Shown here in pieces: positions 27,581 through 35,605 of a DNA stretch of 64,000 nucleotides. The notes beneath the pieces are model-generated. The model saw only the letters and a list, made by a program, of their open reading frames with translations. It was not told the origin of the DNA and made no database searches. Numbering within the stretch: position 1 is the first letter of the stretch; each line of letters opens with the position of its first letter. The stretch comes from Enterovirga aerilata (GTDB taxonomy: Bacteria > Pseudomonadota > Alphaproteobacteria > Rhizobiales > Beijerinckiaceae). The position numbers were made by a program, and so were the translations under genes. The stretch lies in contig NZ_JABEPP010000007.1 of NCBI RefSeq assembly GCF_013044135.1, positions 62,001 to 126,000 of the forward strand. The letters are read 5' to 3'.

Positions 27581-28357
27581 TCATGCGAGCCGCCAGGGGA
27601 AGAGCGCGCGGTTCGCCGCCTTGAACGCGAAGTCCGAGACGAGGCCGATCAGGCCGATCACGATGATGCCGAAGATCATCTGCCCGGTGGCGAGCAGCGA
27701 CTGCGAGTCGATGATCATGTGGCCGATGCCGGAGGACGAGCCGATCAGCTCGGCGACGATCACGTAGGTCCAGGCCCAGCCGAGCACGAGCCGGAGGATC
27801 TCGGCGATGTCCGGCGCATTGGCCGGCAGCAGCACGCGGCGGACCACGCTGCGCTCGGTCGAGCCGAGCGTGTAGGCGGCTTCCACGAGGTCGCGACGGG
27901 TCGAGCCGACCGCCACCGCGACCATGAGGATCAGCTGGAACACCGAGCCGATGAAGATCACGAGCAGCTTCTGGAACTCGCCGATCCCGGCCCACAGGAT
28001 CAGGAGCGGGATGAAGGCGGAGGCCGGCAGGTAGCGGGCGAAGGAGACGAAGGGCTCGAGCAGCGCCTCGATCGGCTTGTAGGCGCCCATCAGGATGCCG
28101 AGCGGAACGGCCACGATCGCGGCGAGCGCGAAGCCTCCGACCACGCGCCAGACGGTCATGCCGATATCGTGGAGGAAGCCGAACCGGGTCAGCAGCAGCC
28201 AGCCGTCCTGCAGCATCGTGACCGGGTCGGCCAGGAAGGTGCGGGATACGAAGCCGCCGAGCGTCGCGAAGGCCCAGGCGCCCACGAACAGCGCGAAGAA
28301 GGCGAGACCGAGCCCGACGCGGGCGGTCTGGCCGACGGGTTCGAGGGGACGGATCAT
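27581..28357 (-). CDS. ABC transporter permease (SsuC/TauC-like)
   Basis: This 258-residue inner-membrane protein has about six helices. The binding-protein-dependent transport signature is DLVEAAYTLGSTERSVVRRVLLPANAPDI (EAA loop), followed by LGWAWTYVIVAELIGSSSGIGHMI. It sits between binding protein and ATPase on the same strand, so the three make a sulfonate/taurine/nitrate-type importer. The true ligand cannot be read. Confidence 0.9.
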   Translation of the reverse strand: MIRPLEPVGQTARVGLGLAFFALFVGAWAFATLGGFVSRTFLADPVTMLQDGWLLLTRFGFLHDIGMTVWRVVGGFALAAIVAVPLGILMGAYKPIEALLEPFVSFARYLPASAFIPLLILWAGIGEFQKLLVIFIGSVFQLILMVAVAVGSTRRDLVEAAYTLGSTERSVVRRVLLPANAPDIAEILRLVLGWAWTYVIVAELIGSSSGIGHMIIDSQSLLATGQMIFGIIVIGLIGLVSDFAFKAANRALFPWRLA

Positions 28358-28367
28358 GGTCTCACGT

Positions 28368-28452
28368 TGTCATGGCCGGGCTTGTCCCGGCCATCCCGAT
28401 GTAGGGAAGCGTGCTTGTCGGATCGGGGTGGCCGGGACAAGCCCGGTATGAC
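28368..28452. repeat. REP-type inverted pair
   Basis: This short gap carries GGCCGGGCTTGTCCCGGCC at about 28373-28391 and, further on, GGCCGGGACAAGCCCGG at about 28431-28447. The second copy matches the element at 6217-6233. The two copies face each other, giving both a local hairpin in each and a longer potential pairing. It lies between the permease and binding-protein genes. Confidence 0.65.
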
Positions 28453-28461
28453 GCGCGCGAG

Positions 28462-29412
28462 CTACTGGATGAACTGCGTGTCCGCGAGCTTCGACAGGTC
28501 CGGGATCTGCTTGATCACGCCCGTCTCGAGCAGCAGGTCGGCTGCCTCCTTCGAGAACTTGGCATGCTCGCCGGCGAAGAAGGTCTTGTTCGCCGCCCTA
28601 TCCTGCCAGCGCAGATACTTGGCGGAATTGCCGAACTGCTCGCCCGTCTGCTTCACGTCCGCGCCCATGATCTCGTAGGCCTTGGCCTGGTCCTTGGCGA
28701 TCATGTCGAGCGCCTCGAAATAGCTTTCGGCGAGCGCCTTGGCGGCCTTCGGGTTGCCGTCCAGGAAGGCCGGGGTGCAGCCGAAGGTGTCCATCACGAC
28801 CGGGTAGTCGAGCGTCGTGGCGATGATCTTGCCGGCCTCCGGCTTCGCCCGGACCGAGGAGAGATAGGGCTCGTAGGTCATGGCCGCGTCGTTCTGGCCG
28901 GCGATGAAGGCCTGGGCGGCAGGGCCGGGCTCCATGTTCACGATCGTCACGTCCTTGGTCGTCAGCCCGTTCTGCTTCAGCATCCAGGCGAGCACGAAAT
29001 AGGGCGAGGTGCCGGGCGCCGAGGCCGCCACCGTCTTGCCCTTCAGCTCCTTGATCGAGCCGATATTCGCCCGCACGACCATGCCGTCGGCGCCGTAGCT
29101 CTTGTCCAGCTGGAAGATCTGCTTGGTGGCGATGCCGGCGGCATTCCAGACCACCCAGGTCTCGACCGTGGTCGCCGCGCACTGGATGTCGCCGGACGCG
29201 ATGGCGAGGTGGCGCGAGGCCTGCGGGATTTTCTTGATGGTGACGTCGAGGCCGTTCTTCTTGAAGATCCCGGCCTCCTTGGCGAGCGTCAGCGGCGCGA
29301 AGCCCGTCCAGCCCGAGATGCCGATGGCGACCTTCGTCTCCTGAGCCGAGGCGACCCCGGACACGGCCATGGCGCAGCCGAGCGCCCAACCAGCAAGCCA
29401 ACGCGACGTCAT
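28462..29412 (-). CDS. ABC transporter substrate-binding protein (SsuA/TauA/NMT1-like)
   Basis: This 316-residue periplasmic protein has a signal peptide (MTSRWLAGWALGCAMAVSG, cleavage after ASAQ). It has NMT1/SsuA-type features: ISGWTGFAPLTLAKEAGIFKK, then DVTIKKI, IASGDIQCAATTVET, LKGKTVAASAPGTSPYFVL and AAQAFIAGQNDAAMTYEP. The start ATG at 29412 follows a GGGGAGCAG ribosome-binding site. It is the first gene of the leftward importer operon. Confidence 0.9.
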   Translation of the reverse strand: MTSRWLAGWALGCAMAVSGVASAQETKVAIGISGWTGFAPLTLAKEAGIFKKNGLDVTIKKIPQASRHLAIASGDIQCAATTVETWVVWNAAGIATKQIFQLDKSYGADGMVVRANIGSIKELKGKTVAASAPGTSPYFVLAWMLKQNGLTTKDVTIVNMEPGPAAQAFIAGQNDAAMTYEPYLSSVRAKPEAGKIIATTLDYPVVMDTFGCTPAFLDGNPKAAKALAESYFEALDMIAKDQAKAYEIMGADVKQTGEQFGNSAKYLRWQDRAANKTFFAGEHAKFSKEAADLLLETGVIKQIPDLSKLADTQFIQ

Positions 29413-29544
29413 GTTCTGCTCCCCTGTCCAGGGAACATCATGCATCATGCGGGCCAGGGTGGAGTCAAACCGTCCGGGGCTGCGCCCTCGACGATGTCGG
29501 CCGCCTGAGGCGTCCCGAGCCCATGACGAAGGCCCTGGAGGGCG

Positions 29545-29600
29545 GTCTCTCCTCGGGCTTGTGGCGCTTTTTCGACATCGAACAGTCCTCCTGGTCCCAC
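29545..29600 (-). mobile_element. Remnant of an IS3-family transposase OrfA start
   Basis: On the minus strand an ATG at 29578, preceded by an AGGAGG-like ribosome-binding site, begins MSKKRHKPEE. As far as I recall this is the N-terminus of IS3-group OrfA proteins. The reading then loses family likeness (RPPSRAFVMGSG). Only about ten codons and the leader survive, so this is a truncated relic at most. The rest of the 29413-29749 gap shows no other gene. The match is short and could be chance. Confidence 0.35.
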
Positions 29601-29749
29601 GGCAAGACCTCCGCAATCGCATCCGGCCGCTCGCGACGTGCCTGCCCGGAGCCCGGCTCCCGCCCCGGCGAGCCCCTGCCGAGGCGAAAGCAAGGGAGCC
29701 GCGGCCCCTGGGTGCGGAGGCTGGGTCCCCCCGCCGCTGTTCCTGCCCC

Positions 29750-31246
29750 TTACTCCTGCAGCGCGGCCTCGCGCTTCGCCCTGATCGACGGGGCGATCAT
29801 CGTGATCAGCAGCAAGACCGAGAGGACCAGGAAGGCGGCGCTGAGCGGCCGCGTCACCAGGACGGTCGGATCCCCGAGCGAGATCCGCAGGGCACGCCGG
29901 AGGTTCTCTTCCATCATCGGGCCCAGGATGAATCCCAGGACCAGCGGCGCCGGCTCGCAATGGAGCTTGATGAAGACATAGCCGACCGCCGTGAAGACGA
30001 GCAGGAGCCAGATATCGGTCGCGCTGTTGTTCACCGAATAGGTGCCGATGGCGCAGAAGATCAGGATGGCGTTGAAGAGGAACTTGTACGGGATGGTCAG
30101 GAGGCGGACCCACAGGCCGATGAGCGGCAGGTTCAGGACCAGCAGCATGAGGTTGCCCAGCAGCATGCTGGCGATGAGGCCCCAGAAGAGCTCGGGGCGC
30201 TCCGTCATGACCTGCGGACCAGGCTGGATGCCCTGGATCATGAGCGCGCCGATCAGGAGGGCCATGGTGGGGTTCGACGGGATTCCGAGCGTGAGCAGCG
30301 GGATGAACGAGGTCTGCGCGCCGGCATTGTTCGCCGATTCCGGCGCCGCGACGCCGCGGATGTCCCCCTGCCCGAACTCGCGCGGCGGCTTGGCCACGCG
30401 CTTCTCGAGCGTGTAGGCCGCGAAGGAGGCGAGGAGCGCGCCCCCTCCGGGCAGTATCCCGAGGACGGAGCCCAACGCGGTGCCGCGCAGGATCGAGCCG
30501 GCGCATTTCCGGAGGTCGGAGAGGCTCGGCAGGAGGCTCCCGATCCGGCCGAACACGCCGCGCTTCTCGTTATGTTCGAGGTTGAGGATGACATCGGCGA
30601 GGCCGAACAATCCCATCGCCAGCGCGACGAAGCTGATCCCGTCGGCGAGGCCGGCGACGCCGAACGTGAACCGCTGCTGGCCGGAATTGACGTCCGTGCC
30701 GACGAGGCCGAGCAGGATCCCGAGGAGCACCATGGCGACGGCCTTCAGGACCGAACCGCTGGCGAGCACGACCGCAGCCACGAGGCCGAGGGTCATCATC
30801 GAGAAATATTCGGCCGGGCCGAATTTCAGCGCGATCTCCGCCAGGGGCGGCGCGAAGAGCGCCAGGACCAGCGTCGCGATGCAGCCCGCGATGAAGGAAC
30901 CGATCGCGGCCATCCCGAGCGCAGGCCCGGCGCGGCCGTTCCGGGCCATCTGGTACCCGTCGAGGGCCGTCACCACGGAGGAGGACTCGCCCGGCAGGTT
31001 CACCAGGATGGCCGTGGTCGAGCCGCCATATTGCGCGCCGTAATAGATCCCGGCGAGCATGATCATCGCGGGCGCCGGCCCCAGGGTGAACGTGACCGGC
31101 AGGAGCATGGCGATGGTGGCGACCGGCCCGAGCCCGGGCAGCACGCCGACCAGGGTCCCCAGGAAGACGCCGAGGAAGCAGTAGAGGAGATTCTGCCAGC
31201 TCAGCGCCGTCGCCAGCCCGAGCCCGAAATCCGAGAGCAACTCCAT
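29750..31246 (-). CDS. tctA: Tripartite tricarboxylate transporter large permease subunit (TctA family)
   Basis: This 498-residue inner-membrane protein has about ten to twelve helices. TctA signatures are LLYCFLGVFLGTLVGVLPGLGP, IYYGAQYGGSTTAILVNLPGESSSVVTALDGYQMAR and ESANNAGAQTSFIPLLTLGIPSNPTMALLIGAL. It catalyses Na+- or H+-driven uptake of a carboxylate delivered by the binding protein. The start MELLSDFG is used because upstream codons are not conserved-looking. It is last in the leftward tctC-tctB-tctA operon. Confidence 0.93.
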   Translation of the reverse strand: MELLSDFGLGLATALSWQNLLYCFLGVFLGTLVGVLPGLGPVATIAMLLPVTFTLGPAPAMIMLAGIYYGAQYGGSTTAILVNLPGESSSVVTALDGYQMARNGRAGPALGMAAIGSFIAGCIATLVLALFAPPLAEIALKFGPAEYFSMMTLGLVAAVVLASGSVLKAVAMVLLGILLGLVGTDVNSGQQRFTFGVAGLADGISFVALAMGLFGLADVILNLEHNEKRGVFGRIGSLLPSLSDLRKCAGSILRGTALGSVLGILPGGGALLASFAAYTLEKRVAKPPREFGQGDIRGVAAPESANNAGAQTSFIPLLTLGIPSNPTMALLIGALMIQGIQPGPQVMTERPELFWGLIASMLLGNLMLLVLNLPLIGLWVRLLTIPYKFLFNAILIFCAIGTYSVNNSATDIWLLLVFTAVGYVFIKLHCEPAPLVLGFILGPMMEENLRRALRISLGDPTVLVTRPLSAAFLVLSVLLLITMIAPSIRAKREAALQE

Positions 31247-31254
31247 GTTGGCGC

Positions 31255-31707
31255 TTACCCGAAGAACGACGGCCAGATTGCCAGCTGGAGTCCGAGCAGC
31301 GTCACGAACACGACGCACGATCCGATTGCGAGAACGACCGCCGTGACGGCCGCCGCGCGTTTCGAAAGCTCACGGTCGGCGAGGGCCGCCACGGCTACGG
31401 TGAGCAGGGTCGTGATGAAGAGCCCCAGCGGCTCGACCAGGATCGTGAATACCGCGATTGCGAGGAGGACGAGAACGAAGGGCCGCAGGTGGAAGCGGTC
31501 CGGCGTGCCCGCATCGCTCCGCAATCCCCGCAGCGCGATGACGGCACCGAGCAGCGCGAGAAGCGAGCCCACGAGCGTCGGGAACATGCCCGGCCCCATG
31601 CGGGTGCCTGCGCCGAAATTGTAGTTGCGCGACATGATGACGAAGCCGATGCCGGCTCCCGCGAAGAGGAGGCCGGCGAGGACGTCGCGCGATAGAGGCT
31701 TCACCAA
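31255..31707 (-). CDS. tctB: Tripartite tricarboxylate transporter small permease subunit (TctB family)
   Basis: This 150-residue membrane protein has four hydrophobic helices (VLAGLLFAGAGIGFVIM, FPTLVGSLLALLGAVIAL, a central VLVLLAIAVFTILVEPLGLFITT, and VVLAIGSCVVFVTLLG). The RMGPGMFP loop is typical of TctB. The start is TTG 31707 or GTG 31704, with GAAGGA upstream. It lies 8 bp before tctA and downstream of tctC. Confidence 0.85.
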   Translation of the reverse strand: MVKPLSRDVLAGLLFAGAGIGFVIMSRNYNFGAGTRMGPGMFPTLVGSLLALLGAVIALRGLRSDAGTPDRFHLRPFVLVLLAIAVFTILVEPLGLFITTLLTVAVAALADRELSKRAAAVTAVVLAIGSCVVFVTLLGLQLAIWPSFFG

Positions 31708-31737
31708 GGCACGATCCTTCGAGAAGGTGAACTCGCC

Positions 31738-32703
31738 CTATTCGGGCTTCACGTTCGCCTTCTTCACCACCTCCTTGTAGCGCTCGGCATCGGTCTTGAT
31801 GCGCGCCAGGAACTCGGCAGGCGGCATGCCGCCCGTCACGGCTCCGGCCTGCGCGAACCGCTCCCTCACCTCGGGATTGTCCAGCGTCGCCTTCACCTCG
31901 TCATAGAGCTTCTGGACGATCGCGTCCGGCACGCCCTTAGGGGCGAAGAGCCCTACCCAGTTCGATGAGTCGACACCAGGGATGCCGCCCTCGGCCGCCG
32001 TGACCCAGCTCTTGTCATAAGGCGTGCGCTGGGCGGTGGTCAGGCCGATGACCTTCACGCGCCCGGTGCGGAGATGCGTCTGCACGGCCGGCACGGCCAC
32101 GACGCCGAGCGGAACCTCGCCGGCCGCGACGGCGGCGGCCGCCGGAGCACCTCCCTTGTAGGGCACGTGCAGCAGCTTGACGTTCGCTTGGAGAGCCAGC
32201 CACTCGCCGGCCAGATGATTGATGCTGCCGTTTCCGGGCGAGGAGAAGCCGACGGTCCCGGGCTTCTCCTTCGCGGCAGCGACGACCTCGGCGAAGGTGT
32301 TGAACGGAGCGTCCTTGCTCGCGACGAGGAGCATCGGCGTGTCGCTCACCATCGTGATCGGCTTGAAGTCGCGCTCAAGCTCGTACGGCACGTCGGGAAA
32401 CAGCGCCGGGTTCCCGGCGAACTCACCCGTATGGGCCATCAGCAGCGTGTGGCCGTCGGGTGCAGCCTTCGCGGCTGCCGTGACGGCGATGAATCCGTTT
32501 CCGCCAGGCCGATTCTCCACGACGAAGGACCAGCCGAGACGCTCCGACATCTTCTGCGTCAGAAGACGCGCCGTCACGTCCACGACCCCGCCAGGCGCGA
32601 ATGGCACCAGGACGCGGATCGGCTTGGACGGATAGTCCTGCCCGGCAGCCGGCAGCGTGACCGTCATCAACGCGGCGCATGCGAGCGCGGCCAAGCTTCT
32701 CAT
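31738..32703 (-). CDS. tctC: Tripartite tricarboxylate transporter substrate-binding protein (TctC/BugT family)
   Basis: This 321-residue periplasmic protein has a signal peptide (MRSLAALACAALMTVTLPAAG). Bug-family hallmarks are YPSKPIRVLVPFAPGGVVDVTAR, VVENRPGGNGFIAV, DGHTLLMAHTG and HVPYKGGAPAAAAV. It is first in the leftward tct operon and captures the carboxylate ligand for TctAB. ATG 32703 is chosen because the signal peptide begins there. Confidence 0.93.
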   Translation of the reverse strand: MRSLAALACAALMTVTLPAAGQDYPSKPIRVLVPFAPGGVVDVTARLLTQKMSERLGWSFVVENRPGGNGFIAVTAAAKAAPDGHTLLMAHTGEFAGNPALFPDVPYELERDFKPITMVSDTPMLLVASKDAPFNTFAEVVAAAKEKPGTVGFSSPGNGSINHLAGEWLALQANVKLLHVPYKGGAPAAAAVAAGEVPLGVVAVPAVQTHLRTGRVKVIGLTTAQRTPYDKSWVTAAEGGIPGVDSSNWVGLFAPKGVPDAIVQKLYDEVKATLDNPEVRERFAQAGAVTGGMPPAEFLARIKTDAERYKEVVKKANVKPE

Positions 32704-33150
32704 AGGGTGTCCCCTCATTAGCGTTTTTAGGTGCCCGTCCCGCAGCTATCCTGCTTGGTCCGAAGCATAGCTCCATCGCCTGGGCATCGTGCCACGCCCA
32801 AGGCGACAGGTTGCCGGGCAGACTAGAGGGGACAAGCCGGCAGACAAGCCAAATTCGCTAATCAACGCATCAAAATCGCTAATCGGCTTCCCGCCACGCA
32901 GGAGCGCTGTGCGGAGTGCGATCGAGATGTCGGGGCGTATTCACTAGCGAAGCCTTCGGCCCTCTCGAATGCTGTCAGAAGCGACTCACATGTGACGAGC
33001 GTGGCCTGTTCGATTCGCTTCGCCGCACTCACGGCCGGTCTCCGGGGAACGGCGCGAGGACGTGAACAGGTCGCGAACCGATCCCACCTATTTTCACGCA
33101 TCACGTGGCGGTGTGCTCGTTCGGTTCGTCGCTGTTTGGCAGGGTCTACG
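32704..33150. other. Intergenic chromosomal flank of the prophage
   Basis: This 447-bp stretch, more A+T-rich than the genes around it, holds the tctC promoter side and the original downstream flank of a tRNA-Thr gene. A direct repeat TCGCTAATC occurs twice near 32855-32883. A leftward reading of 80 codons (33104-32862) exists but has no recognisable domain or ribosome-binding site, so I do not call it. Confidence 0.4.
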
Positions 33151-33198
33151 TGGTGCTGCCGGACAGGATTGAACTGTCGACCTCTCCCTTACCAAGGG
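33151..33198 (-). other. Prophage attachment site: displaced 3' portion of tRNA-Thr(GGT)
   Basis: On the minus strand the sequence ends in CCA (33153-33151) and contains acceptor CGGCAGC, discriminator A, a T-arm with 5-bp stem GACAG/CTGTC, variable loop AGGTC, anticodon 3' stem GGGAG and anticodon loop TTGGTAA (anticodon GGT). Likeness to a tRNA stops inside the 5' side of the anticodon stem, at about 33198, so D-arm and 5' acceptor are missing. This is the usual picture of an att core of about 48 bp. An intact tRNA-Thr should lie at the far end of the prophage. Confidence 0.85.
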
Positions 33199-33228
33199 CG
33201 CGGATTAGCGCCAAATTATCCAGTAAAG

Positions 33229-34497
33229 TCATGAACTTGCCGCCTCCGTGTCAGTACCGCGTGTATTGTTCGTGTCGAAATCCTCAAATCCGGAGACGAT
33301 CCCCCGGCGGCGCTCAGACACGTCATGGACGTATCCCATGACGGATCTATGGTCGGTCCAGCCGCCCTGCTCCATTGTCCCCCGAAGATCACGGTGAGCC
33401 ATGCGCGTTGCCAGCATGTGGCGGAACCAATGCTGGGTGACCTTCCTGAGAAGTCGCGCGTCGGCGCGGGCTTGTAAGAGCGCATCAAGCGCCTTCTGCC
33501 GCTGACCGTACTTCCGGTGCTGCCGCGCTGATGCGAACGCCTCCTTCAGGAGACGAAGCCGAGCCCGGCGCTTTGCCGCCTTGAACCCGGTCTTATTCTG
33601 CCCGCCCCAGGCCTTCCCGTTGTCCTCGTAGGGCCGGTGCTTATAGGTCAGAAAGAGCGGCGCCTCGCGGTCGTGCAGCCCACCCCGCCAAGTCAGGTAG
33701 TCGCGCATTACGCGTGCCGCCGCTGGGTGGAGCGCCGCCGCAACGTCCTTTCCGTTTTTCGTGTCTCGGAAAATGATCTGCTCCCGGCCGGGCGCCATGA
33801 TCAGGTCACAGAGGCGCGCGCCGTACACGATCGAGGACACGCGGGCGCCAGTGCTCCACTCGGCTGCGAGCTGCGCCCTGATGGTGATATGACAGGCTTC
33901 AAAGAGGATGCCGATCAGTTCGGGTCGAAGCTCCTGGACAGCGCGTCGAGCCCGTTGAGTAGGGTTGCGCGCCTTCTTGTCTCGCGCAAACTCGACCAGC
34001 TTCTTGAGCCCGTGGTGCTTCGCTGCGTACTTCTGGAACGCCACAACCCCATTTAGGAAGCGTTCCCGGGTGGCGGCCTTGTTCCCCTTCTGGCGTTCGT
34101 CCACCCAGGCCTTCCACTCGCGCTCCTGCACATCGTTGAGCCGCCTGGCGCCGAAGCGCTTGACGATCGCCTGCACAATCCGGATCGCCGATGGGGCGAG
34201 GGGCCGTTCCCGTAGTGTCGTCAGGTATCCCCTAGCCGCTACAGAGATCGGATCTCCGCGGGTTGGCTGGCCTTGCGCTTCGGCGACGACATCTTCGCGG
34301 ACTCGCTGGATCTCGTGTTCGGCCGATTCCTCATGTTCGGCGTCAGCGGGAAGGCCAAGACTTCTGCGCACGCGGATTGAGCGTCCGCCAACCCGCACGG
34401 TCCCGTGTACGTGATAGTAGCCGTCCCGCTCCGTGAGCTGGAGCCCGCGAGAACGCCGCCCGGCTCGCTTTCCCGTTCGACCGCTTGCTTGAGGCAC
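33229..34497 (-). CDS. int: Tyrosine site-specific integrase
   Basis: This 422-residue recombinase integrates and excises the prophage at the tRNA-Thr 3' end. An N-terminal arm-binding-like segment (LQLTERDGYYHVHGTVRVGGRSIRVRR) is followed by a core-binding region and the catalytic domain: Arg219 in STGARVSS, Lys in DTKNGKD, HWFRHML (His356, Arg359), GGWTDH and nucleophile Tyr in VMGYVHD (about 389). It starts at GTG 34497, overlapping the excisionase-like gene, and its stop lies 31 bp from the att core. It is last in the leftward operon. Confidence 0.93.
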   Translation of the reverse strand: MPQASGRTGKRAGRRSRGLQLTERDGYYHVHGTVRVGGRSIRVRRSLGLPADAEHEESAEHEIQRVREDVVAEAQGQPTRGDPISVAARGYLTTLRERPLAPSAIRIVQAIVKRFGARRLNDVQEREWKAWVDERQKGNKAATRERFLNGVVAFQKYAAKHHGLKKLVEFARDKKARNPTQRARRAVQELRPELIGILFEACHITIRAQLAAEWSTGARVSSIVYGARLCDLIMAPGREQIIFRDTKNGKDVAAALHPAAARVMRDYLTWRGGLHDREAPLFLTYKHRPYEDNGKAWGGQNKTGFKAAKRRARLRLLKEAFASARQHRKYGQRQKALDALLQARADARLLRKVTQHWFRHMLATRMAHRDLRGTMEQGGWTDHRSVMGYVHDVSERRRGIVSGFEDFDTNNTRGTDTEAASS

Positions 34498-34661
34498 CGG
34501 AAGCCCTCCTCAGTCCAGAACCGTTTGCGCCCGCGGCGGACATGATACCGGAAGCGTTGATCGTGCGGGGATCGAGGGGCGTCCGTCGCCAGCCAGCCCT
34601 CAAGCGTACGGAGTGAGACACCAAGCCTCTTGGCAACGTCCGTTGCGGTCAAGTCGCTCAT
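34239..34661 (-). CDS. Excisionase-like / MerR-type helix-turn-helix protein
   Basis: The first 65 or so residues (MSDLTATDVAKRLGVSLRTLEGWL, then RFRYHVRRGRKRFWTEEGFRCLKQ) form a helix-turn-helix with a basic wing, as in phage excisionases or MerR/AlpA-like regulators. From there the frame continues 258 bp inside the integrase gene, where it is rich in Ser/Thr/Pro and unlike a folded domain. The functional protein may therefore be essentially the N-terminal half. It lies immediately upstream of int, the standard xis position. Confidence 0.6.
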   Translation of the reverse strand: MSDLTATDVAKRLGVSLRTLEGWLATDAPRSPHDQRFRYHVRRGRKRFWTEEGFRCLKQAVERESEPGGVLAGSSSRSGTATITYTGPCGLADAQSACAEVLAFPLTPNMRNRPNTRSSESAKMSSPKRKASQPAEIRSL

Positions 34662-34694
34662 AGCGAGCACCCCGCTTCGATCCATGCGGCGCGC

Positions 34695-35081
34695 CTACCC
34701 ATCTCGCTCTCCTTCGGGAGGGGAAGCACGGCATTCTGGCCGGTTCGCCAGCTCGAGCAGCACGTCGGCATGGCAGGGCTGGTCGAGGCGGCACCAACAG
34801 GCGAGGTTCTTGCCTCGCAACGGCGCGAGATCCGGCAAGGGTGAGAACTCGTCGGTCGCCCAATCGCGGAAGGCGACGACGGCGTCCTTCGCATCGGCAA
34901 TGACGGACGAGCCGCACACCGGCCCGCCGACGTACCCCTCGACCAAGGGGTATTGTTCGCCGACCACGAAGGGGTTGCCCCATCTGGTGCTCCGGTCGAC
35001 CTTCACGGTGTTCGGCGGCATGCGCCAGCCCTTCGTGCGCTGGAGCTGCACGCGAACCGGGGACACCGTCATCTCAGCCAT
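34695..35081 (-). CDS. DUF4326 domain-containing phage protein
   Basis: This 128-residue protein has the DUF4326 pattern: VQLQRTKGWRMPPNTVKVDRSTRWGNPF near the start and LRGKNLACWCRLDQPCHADVLLELAN near the end, with the conserved CWC and PCHAD cysteines and histidine. The ATG at 35081 has GGAGGA upstream and overlaps the previous gene. These small proteins are common in prophages of Proteobacteria; their biochemical role is not known. Confidence 0.8.
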   Translation of the reverse strand: MAEMTVSPVRVQLQRTKGWRMPPNTVKVDRSTRWGNPFVVGEQYPLVEGYVGGPVCGSSVIADAKDAVVAFRDWATDEFSPLPDLAPLRGKNLACWCRLDQPCHADVLLELANRPECRASPPEGERDG

Positions 35082-35304
35082 TCCGATCCTCCTGGAGGGC
35101 GAGGCGGCCGGCTTGTTGTCGAGCGTAGGCCTCCTCGATCTTGCGACCCCACGGACTGTCGGCAGGGAACGGATTCCACGGGCAGTGCCGAGCGCGTTTT
35201 CGGATACCTTCAGCCATAGCCTTCAGATGCTCCGGCCGGATATCCGCGAGACGCAGCGACAGCGCCTCGCCAACACTGTAGACGGTGACTGTTCGCTCAC
35301 CCAC
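35074..35304 (-). CDS. Small hypothetical phage protein
   Basis: This 76-residue protein begins MGERTVTVYSVGEALSLRLADIRPEHLKAMAEGIRKRA. It is hydrophilic and mostly helical with a basic middle. It overlaps the start of the DUF4326 gene by 8 bp and its own start overlaps the upstream gene by 8 bp, which supports it as a real coupled gene. I recognise no family. Confidence 0.6.
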   Translation of the reverse strand: MGERTVTVYSVGEALSLRLADIRPEHLKAMAEGIRKRARHCPWNPFPADSPWGRKIEEAYARQQAGRLALQEDRNG

Positions 35305-35605
35305 GGTCCGATCCTCCGAGTAGGGCGCGGCGGCCGGCTTCGGTGACGAGGCCGTATTCGTCGATCATTCCGGCCCGATAGAGAGGCCATCCTCCCGCGA
35401 GTAGGGCTTTGCGTCCCTCCCCGTCTCTGATCTTGCAGCCGTTGCAACTGTCGAGAAACACGTCGCGCCGATCATGCGATAGCTCGATGAGCACGCGTCC
35501 GGAGGCGATGAGGCGAAGCGCATCCATCGGGGCCGGCTTCGACATAGCCGCACGGCAACGCTCGATCTCGTCTGGGGCGAACCCCTCCGTCAGCTCACGC
35601 GGCAT
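35297..35605 (-). CDS. Hypothetical phage protein
   Basis: This 102-residue protein (MPRELTEGFAPDEIERCRAAMSKPAPMDALRLI) has SCNGCKIRDGEGRKALL in the middle, with two cysteines, and a GLVTEAGRRALLGG ending that resembles a short winged-helix C-terminus. It overlaps both neighbours in the leftward operon. The start is the ATG overlapping the upstream stop region. No recognised family. Confidence 0.6.
   Translation of the reverse strand: MPRELTEGFAPDEIERCRAAMSKPAPMDALRLIASGRVLIELSHDRRDVFLDSCNGCKIRDGEGRKALLAGGWPLYRAGMIDEYGLVTEAGRRALLGGSDRG

Noticed and set aside
29369-31624. Rightward open frame of about 750 codons over tctA and tctB
   Set aside because: Its composition (Arg/Glu/Asp/Gly-rich, no hydrophobic core) is that of a shadow of the tct genes on the other strand.
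32862-33104. 80-codon leftward frame in the prophage flank
   Set aside because: No ribosome-binding site, domain or coding-type composition is visible.
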